Of a stretch of 64,000 bases of DNA, positions 58,333-64,000 are shown piece by piece (within the stretch, counting starts at the first letter, position 1; each line of letters starts with the position of its first letter). The stretch covers positions 25,497,896 to 25,561,895 of the forward strand of contig NC_067206.1 of NCBI RefSeq assembly GCF_026262505.1, given 5' to 3'. The stretch comes from Trichomonas vaginalis G3 (lineage: Eukaryota; Parabasalia; Trichomonadida; Trichomonadidae). The notes under the pieces were generated by a model, which made no database searches, was not told where the DNA came from, and saw only the letters and a list, made by a program, of their open reading frames with translations. A program made the position numbers and the translations under genes.

Positions 58333-58914
58333 ATGTCATTTCCGAAAAATAGAAGCGTGAGTGTTTCAAAAGGTTTAATGGCGGTGGCAGATGTGAAGTT
58401 AAATTCACCAACTCAAACAAACAGTCAAAGTGTTGTTGTCAATGTCAAAGAAAGAGATGTTGAAGTGGGGAAACCATACGAAGACGAAGATGGTATAACA
58501 ATAGTTCCTGTAAAAGAACAACCAACATATCCTGAAGTTAGCAGAGACTTAAGTTCTGTTGCAGATATTCGAAACGACTACATGCAACTGAAAGACAAAC
58601 TTAAAACTCAGGAGAAGATTTGTCAAGCTTTAGGTATAATGTTAAACTTGGTCGAACACAACCCTGTAAAAGTGAACTCATATGTCATCGCACCTCATGA
58701 AGTTTTGAAAGAACTATTGAAACTTTTGACAGAGGCAGACGATATAAACATCAAAGAAATAGAACCCGACATTGCTTGCTGTGGTGTTTCATACAATGTC
58801 ATTGACAAGATATACGTTATGAAAGGAGGTGAAACGTTGAACTTAAAGTATAGTTTCCCAGACGTCATAAAAATATTTGACGACCACAACATTTCATTAA
58901 AATTTACTTGCTAA
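58333..58914 (+). CDS. Unknown 194-residue element protein, intact in copy 2
   Basis: This is the complete version of the gene broken twice in copy 1 (25064-24483). The N-terminus is Ser/Val-rich, followed by an acidic GKPYEDEDGITIVPVKE segment, a helical stretch (RNDYMQLKDKLKTQEKICQA) and a C-terminal domain with a CC pair (IEPDIACCGVSYNVIDKIYV). It lies upstream of the small gene and the minor capsid candidate in the same direction. No family was recognised. Confidence 0.75.
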   Translation: MSFPKNRSVSVSKGLMAVADVKLNSPTQTNSQSVVVNVKERDVEVGKPYEDEDGITIVPVKEQPTYPEVSRDLSSVADIRNDYMQLKDKLKTQEKICQALGIMLNLVEHNPVKVNSYVIAPHEVLKELLKLLTEADDINIKEIEPDIACCGVSYNVIDKIYVMKGGETLNLKYSFPDVIKIFDDHNISLKFTC

Positions 58915-58920
58915 GTAAAA

Positions 58921-59150
58921 ATGTCAAAACTTCTTGAAAGATGTTTGAAGAAAATAATATAGACTTTATTTCATGTAAAGGACTTTACACACTTTTGAAC
59001 GATATGAAAGACCCTGTTTTGTTTGTTCGTGTAGACAAAGGAAAGTTCTATGTCTTTACAAAATATTTGAACTTCTTAGACAGAGAACTTCAAGAAACGC
59101 CATGTGAAAGTTTAGATGAAGTTCTTCTCCACTTTCAGAAAAACTTTTAA
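58921..59150 (+). pseudogene. Copy 2 small 76-residue gene, frameshifted at the N-terminus
   Basis: The ATG at 58921 (MSKLLERCLKK) is followed by a shift from a lost A. The remaining frame (MFEENNIDFISCK onward) is open to 59150 and ends HFQKNF, as in copy 1. Confidence 0.65.
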
Positions 59151-59159
59151 ATATATATA

Positions 59160-59954
59160 ATGGCAGAAGATATAATGGTTTATACTATTACGACTAAAAA
59201 CCCTGAGTCATATAATTCTATAACAACAAACTTACAAAGTCTCAAGGACGATATTGTAAACTGACCTTAAACACGATGACGACTAAAGCCTGTTTTGCTC
59301 TTTTGACACCAGAAGACTTTGTTGTTGTGAATGGTAAAAATACTCCTTTGAAGATACTTACTCAGATATACCACCAACAGGTTTTGTTGACTTATTTAAT
59401 ACTTTAAGACGGATGTAACATGTGCTGCAACTAGAGCAGGTTTCATTATGTTTGGATGTCCGACTGAGTTTAGTATAAACGATATGAGCTATAATACAAA
59501 ACTTATATCTGGTTTTTACTACCAACAGTTTCCTATAACAGGAAAAGGTGTCATACAAGGTTTGTCTGTTCCATTGACTTTAAGTACACCTATTTTATAT
59601 ATTGTTTCAAACTTAGGTTCAAAGTGCTATTCGAATGTCGACAGAAACTACTATGACCAAAAAGATACTCATGGTATAAACAACACTTTCTCTGCTGGTT
59701 TGCCTATTGTTCATTCGAATGCAGAGTTTTCAGCTTTAGTAAACTCAAACACTTTAGCAAACATAAACTTAACCTTAGTTTGACGCAAACTTTGTTCCTG
59801 TAAAACTTTTATGTCCTATGTATTTGTCAATGACGGCAGAAAGTTTCGAATTGGAAGATGCAACTGGTGAAAGTATTGTACTACAAGAACAACTTCAACA
59901 ACAAATAGCTCAAGAACAACAAATGGAACAATGCAACAAATAGCTCAAGAATAA
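59160..59954 (+). pseudogene. Copy 2 minor capsid candidate, frameshifted
   Basis: It starts MAEDIMVYTITTKNPESYNS, showing the N-terminal extension in an open frame that copy 1 has lost. A missing C near 59240 and further indels (about 59336, 59405, 59665 and 59780) break it. The longest piece is 59448-59783. The Gln-rich tail is shortened. Confidence 0.7.
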
Positions 59955-59984
59955 AAAAAAATATTTTTTTTATTTTTATAAAAA

Positions 59985-61220
59985 ATGTACAGAATAGATG
60001 TTTCAGATTTTATGACTTCCAAGCATTCAGAAATATGTGTCCATTTCGAGACTATAACAAAGCAGTCGAGAATTTGAAACGTTTAGTCATTTATGTTGAC
60101 TCTGCCCCAGAATGTTATGTCATGAAAGAATGGGATGTTGTCTTTAACAAACCAAGAGCAACCATAGTTTTCAGAACAAGAATGTAGACAGAAACTTAAG
60201 AAAATAAAAGTCGTACAAGTTGGTATGAAGATGTTAGATGCTTGGGATATCTTATTGTCAAAGTTAGAAGATTTTTCAGTTCGTGGTATAAAGTTCTATA
60301 CACCTTCTCCAAACTTCTATTCTATCTTCACTGGATTATAAATACGAACAAGTAGAATGGAAAGAAAATGTTATAGAGCTTGGTTAGACCATGTCAAAGA
60401 AATTATATGCAATGGAAACGAAAGAGTCTATGAGTATATCTTATGTTGGTTTGCAAACATCTTACAACATCCAAGTGCTAAAAATGAAACTGCTCTCATT
60501 ATAATTGGAAAACAAGGAACTGGTAAGAACACATTCTTTACAGATATCTTATGCAAACTGTTAGAGGGCTATTCGAACCCTAATATGACAAACTTAGAAA
60601 ACATCTGTGGCAAATTTAACTCTTCAATAGAGAATATGAAACTTATAGTATGTAACGAACTTCAAAGTATAGATACAACAAAAGTTTTGAACTCAGATGC
60701 TTTGAAGAGTCTTATAACAGACAAAGTTGGAGTTGTTGAAAGAAAATATAAAGACCAAAGAGTTTGTGAAAATGTTGCAAATTTCATCATGGTTTCAAAC
60801 AATGTTGTTCCGATGAAGTTAGAAAGTTCTGACAGAAGATATGTAGTTGTCAGAACGTCAGATTCTCATATGCAAGATACAGAATATTTTGACGACTTAG
60901 CAGAAACTTTGACATCTGACTTTTACAACCACTTGTTCTCATATTTCATGACATTAGATATTTCTAAGTTCAATCCAAGACAAATTCCACATACCGAAGA
61001 GAGACAAACATTGTTAGAAGCAAACAAGAGTGTATATGAACTGTTTATAGATGAAACTGACTTTGAGTGTTTAGATGAAAGGTCATTGTACGACTCGTAT
61101 AAACAATATTGTCAAGAATATGGTTATATGACAGCGTCTAAACGAACATTCTTGGCAAATGTCAAAAATCTTTTAGATGTTCAGAATGGCGTATATACAA
61201 AGAAAAATTTTTCTGAGTAA
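59985..61220 (+). pseudogene. Copy 2 SF3 (D5-like) helicase, N-terminal frameshifts
   Basis: The catalytic part (60357-61220, 287 residues) is one open frame with IIIGKQGTGKNTFFTDIL, MKLIVCNELQS, NFIMVSNN and the winged-helix tail. The N-terminal 370 bp carry several one-base indels, for example after SDF near 60013 and near 60170 and 60338. It lacks the two lesions of copy 1. Confidence 0.8.
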
Positions 61221-61256
61221 ATTTTATAAAAAATATTTTTTTATCCGATAGAAAAG

Positions 61257-61676
61257 ATGGCAAAATTCATCTCAGTAAACAAATATATGTCAGGACTTAA
61301 AGAAGAACTAGACCCATTCGCATATTTGAATGTTTACTTCTACAATTTTGAAAAGTCTACATATGACAAAGTTTGGAACATCGAACCCGTTAAGTTTGCT
61401 ATTGTGACTAAAAATGGTGCGAAATTTGAAGACTTAGACATAGAAGGTTTGTTAGCAGTCAAAGAAAATTTTGACAGAAGGTTCTCAAACCTTAAAGAAG
61501 GCAAAGCATACAAACTTGTTATACCTTATGAACCAAAGAAGACAGACGACTATGAATATTATGAGTCTAAGATAGTTGAAGTTCAAGGTAAGTTGGGTAA
61601 AAAGATTTTAGAGTCTAAGCCAGTGTTTGCTCCTAAAGAGGAAGAGAACATTGACATTGACCCAGAAATGTTCTAA
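61257..61676 (+). CDS. Acidic-tailed small protein, possible ssDNA-binding, intact in copy 2
   Basis: The 139-residue protein begins MAKFISVNKYMSGLKEELDP and ends with the acidic tail EEENIDIDPEMF that copy 1 has lost to a frameshift. It follows the helicase by 36 bp in the same direction, behind the block TTTTTTATCCGATAGAAAAG also seen before this gene in copy 1. A replication role next to the helicase is likely; single-strand binding is inferred from the tail and context only. Confidence 0.7.
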   Translation: MAKFISVNKYMSGLKEELDPFAYLNVYFYNFEKSTYDKVWNIEPVKFAIVTKNGAKFEDLDIEGLLAVKENFDRRFSNLKEGKAYKLVIPYEPKKTDDYEYYESKIVEVQGKLGKKILESKPVFAPKEEENIDIDPEMF

Positions 61677-61692
61677 AAATAAAATTTTATTT

Positions 61693-62154
61693 TTACATGT
61701 CAAATTTCTTTTTCTCTGGAACTGGTTCAGGTTCTTTCTTCTCTTCTTCTACTTTCTTTTCTTTCTTTTCTTTCTTTCTCTCTTCTTCTTCTTCTCTGGT
61801 GGAGGTATGTCAAATTTCTCAGAACCATATTTATGTAAAAGTTCTTTGTCCTTTAATAGCTCTTCTATTCTGTTTTCTATTTCATCTTCAAGAACAGCGC
61901 ATGTGTCTTCTTTGCATTCTAAGAACTTTTGTTGGACTTCATCTTTCCAATCGGCGTCATCTCTGTCAACAAGTCTGTCATTGACAAATTTAAGACTGCT
62001 CTTTGTAATGTTTTATGGTTCTTGTCATATTCCCAGAAACAGAACTTTAGAACAAATTCACCTTTCTTGTTTACACTATGTAAGATTTTATGGTCGACAG
62101 ATGTTTTGAGTCAAAAAGTTTGTCTCGAATATAGATAGCGAAATCGCTAGACAT
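61693..62154 (-). pseudogene. Copy 2 homologue of the 150-residue charged protein, frameshifted
   Basis: It begins MSSDFAIYIRDKLF on the minus strand and ends at the Lys/Glu tail with KKKFDM. Indels near 62107, 61998 and 61790 break it. It is divergent from the ATPase, as in copy 1. Confidence 0.75.
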
Positions 62155-62190
62155 TTTCTAAAAGATAAAAATTTTAATTTTTCTAAAAAT

Positions 62191-63062
62191 ATGTTAGAAA
62201 AAAAGTTTGCTGACATTGACAAGAAATTTGAGAATGTTTTAAACAAGAACAAGAGGAAGTTAGAAAATGCTCAGATAAAGCCTATACATGACAAGTTCTT
62301 ATTTGCTCAGAATGGTATAACAGGTCTAATTGCACCACCTGGGTCGGGTAAGACTTTCACTTATCTTAAAATGGCTGCACAACAACAAGAACTAGATGAG
62401 AAGAACCCATTTTGAGTTAGTTGTCATTTGTAGTACTTCTGGTCAATTTGACCAAACCGTCAATTCGTTCAAAGATATTATAAAAAGTCTAAGTTAGTAT
62501 GTATAAAAGATCTGAGTTGTTAGATTGGATAAAGAAGTACCAAAGAAGAGTTTTGAAGTACAATGCTATAAATGAGTATATAAATTCTAAGTTTAAAGAC
62601 CCAAATGAGGAAATGCAGAGAATATTAGAGAAGAAACACTTCAGAAACAAACAGAAAGAGATAGAATACATTTCGAAGAAATTGCAATCTTACGATTGGA
62701 AGACTTACCCTCATAGATGTCTTCTTATCTTAGATGACTTTGCTTCTCATCCTTTGTTAAAGAACAGAGAACAAGACATGTGTCGAATTCTTAAGAAGCT
62801 CAGACACTTTAACATCTCAGTTGTCATTTGTGTACAGACAGCAAAGAGTTTAAGTAAGGATGTTAAAAGAATACTTACTGACATTATACTTTTCCCTGGA
62901 TTGTCCGAAGACGATTTCATGGAACTTATGAAAGAGTCCATGGCAGGTAAGTTTGACAGACATGAACTATGGGAGAAGTACAAAGTCATACAAGACCCTC
63001 ATACTTCTTTCAGAATTCACATCTACGCGAACAAAGTTCAAATTGTAAAAAGTCAAGCTTGA
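62191..63062 (+). pseudogene. Copy 2 packaging ATPase, frameshifted
   Basis: It begins MLEKKFADIDKKFENVLN, which supports the same start in copy 1. Walker A (APPGSGKTFTYLK) lies in the first open piece (to 62415). An extra base after EKNPF and a lost base near 62487 shift the frame, and the Walker B half (62499-63062) is open to the stop. The end VQIVKSQA is five residues longer than in copy 1. Confidence 0.85.
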
Positions 63063-63346
63063 AAAATAAAGAGTTTTGGCGACCAGGGTTTTTTCACTAC
63101 TCGCTGTTCTTCACTGTTTTCCGAGGGAAGCAAGCATATGAGGAAATTCATGAAATTTCATACGGAATTCAATAAAAATAATGTTTATGTTAGAATGTTA
63201 GATCTAACATGTTTTCTAACATGTTTTCTAACATGGTCTAAAACATACAAAACTCATGAAATTTCATACGGAATTCAATAAAAATAATGTTTATGTTAGA
63301 ATGTTAGATCTAACATGTTTTCTAACATGTTTTCTAACATAACTAT
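63063..63346. repeat. Conserved non-coding block and two GTTAGATCTAAC units
   Basis: On the minus strand it holds the block shared with 18961-19061 in copy 1. Then come two near-identical palindrome units of about 108 bp (around 63198 and 63306), each with GTTAGATCTAAC followed by ATGTTTTCTAAC twice. Confidence 0.75.
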
Positions 63347-64000
63347 TTACAAGCGTTTTACATGGTATATGTTGCGATGGTTCATGACTCTAAACAATTT
63401 CGTAGCTTCTATTTCTTCTGTCAGTATGTCAAAAGTTTTAACGATACCGAAAGTTTCTTTATACTTCTTCTTGACGTCAGAAGAAGGAAATCGTCTGCTG
63501 TTGGATAGTTTTTGTTCAGAAATTCTAACATGTTCATTTTATCTTCTGCTGGTTTTTCTGCTTCTTTCTTTAAATCTGCATAGTCGTTTCGCATACGTTC
63601 TATCTCTTTGACGGAGTAGTTATATTTCCTCATTGCTGCTTTACATTTTGAACATTGCGGGTTCATTTTTGCGTTATATTCTGAAACCTTACCTGCTAAA
63701 ACAACTAAGGCGTCAATGGTTTTCTTCATCTCGAACATAGCGGGTTTTATTTGTTCGTTCCATACCTTACCCCTACTATCTTTATCTCTTATTTCCCAAA
63801 CACATTTTGCAACTAATGAAACAAAGTTGTCGTAGGTCTTAAATTCTTCGGATTTGTAAAGGTCAGAGATGTTCTTATATACCATGTCGCAATCTTTGTC
63901 CATAACCTTATGGTTGCAATGAAAACCAAGGAATTCATAATTTACCTTTCGTATGAACTTCTTTATTTCTACTGAGTCAGTTGCTTTGACTTCTATTTCG
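63347..64000 (-). pseudogene. Copy 2 homologue of the 310-residue protein, partial and frameshifted
   Basis: The frame is open from the window edge through MDKDCDMVYKNISDLYK to 63421. A base change in the run after DDFLL then shifts it; the expected end (YHVKRL and a stop) is found out of frame at 63347. The N-terminal third lies beyond the window. Confidence 0.8.

Larger units (their letters stand above)
52881..64000 (+). mobile_element. Maverick/Polinton-like element, copy 2 (partial, inverted)
   Basis: The tip GGAAGTGGGGCTTCCAGG contains the same GGCAC-TTC-GTGCC hairpin as the copy 1 right end. The gene order is that of copy 1 from its right end inward, in opposite orientation: 1116-residue homologue, major capsid, 139-residue gene, 194-residue gene, small gene, minor capsid, helicase, acidic-tailed protein, 150-residue gene, ATPase, then the 310-residue gene, which is cut by the window edge. 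Most genes carry single-base indels. The extra helicase-tail gene and the KilA-N/DUF3627 gene of copy 1 are missing. Confidence 0.85.

Noticed and set aside
6003..64000. Frameshifts as general sequencing error
   Set aside because: Host genes of 3.3 to 4.8 kb in the same window are free of shifts, and lesions differ between element copies, so decay is more likely. Single homopolymer cases, such as the left-arm transposase A-run, remain open to this doubt.

Overview
The window is AT-rich nuclear DNA of a parabasalid protist, most likely Trichomonas vaginalis or a close relative. Support: long uninterrupted host genes with no sign of introns; TCACTTTT-type initiator (Inr) motifs just upstream of start codons; a Mutator-like element with 9-bp target duplications; a family-typical BTB protein gene; and large Maverick/Polinton-like DNA elements, which are abundant in trichomonads. 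The species name is an inference.

Layout. (1) 1-6002: AT-rich non-coding DNA holding a complete Mutator-like element (2075-4536) whose left part carries a 121-bp tandem repeat. A pair of inverted, hairpin-forming sequences (636-660 and 5655-5679) brackets it. (2) 6003-30657: a 24.7-kb Maverick/Polinton-like element (copy 1) with imperfect terminal inverted repeats, each containing a small covarying hairpin. Its left arm holds a split D12-type adenine methylase, small structural-type proteins, a phage-tail-fibre-like protein, a decayed retroviral-type integrase and a decayed HNH endonuclease. A repeat-rich centre holds KilA-N-type genes. The right arm holds the packaging ATPase, SF3 helicase, minor and major capsid candidates and a 1116-residue coiled-coil protein. 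(3) 30675-52853: a host block with a Lys/Ser/Asp-rich repeat protein, a very large UBA/SANT/AT-hook protein, a BTB pseudogene split by a 4.6-kb palindromic Kolobok-like element, coatomer alpha subunit, and an ankyrin/zinc-finger protein. (4) 52881-64000: a second, inverted and more damaged copy of the right part of the Maverick-like element (copy 2), cut by the window edge.

How the genes fit together. In the Maverick-like element, the ATPase, capsid candidates and 1116-residue protein form a virion module. The SF3 helicase and an acidic-tailed small protein form a replication module. The integrase serves insertion. No family B DNA polymerase and no maturation protease could be seen in copy 1, which makes it closer to polinton-like viruses or virophages than to canonical Mavericks. 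Both copies carry single-base indels, mostly in different genes, so neither looks autonomous. The three longest host genes (3.3-4.8 kb) are free of frameshifts, so the lesions look like decay rather than poor sequence.
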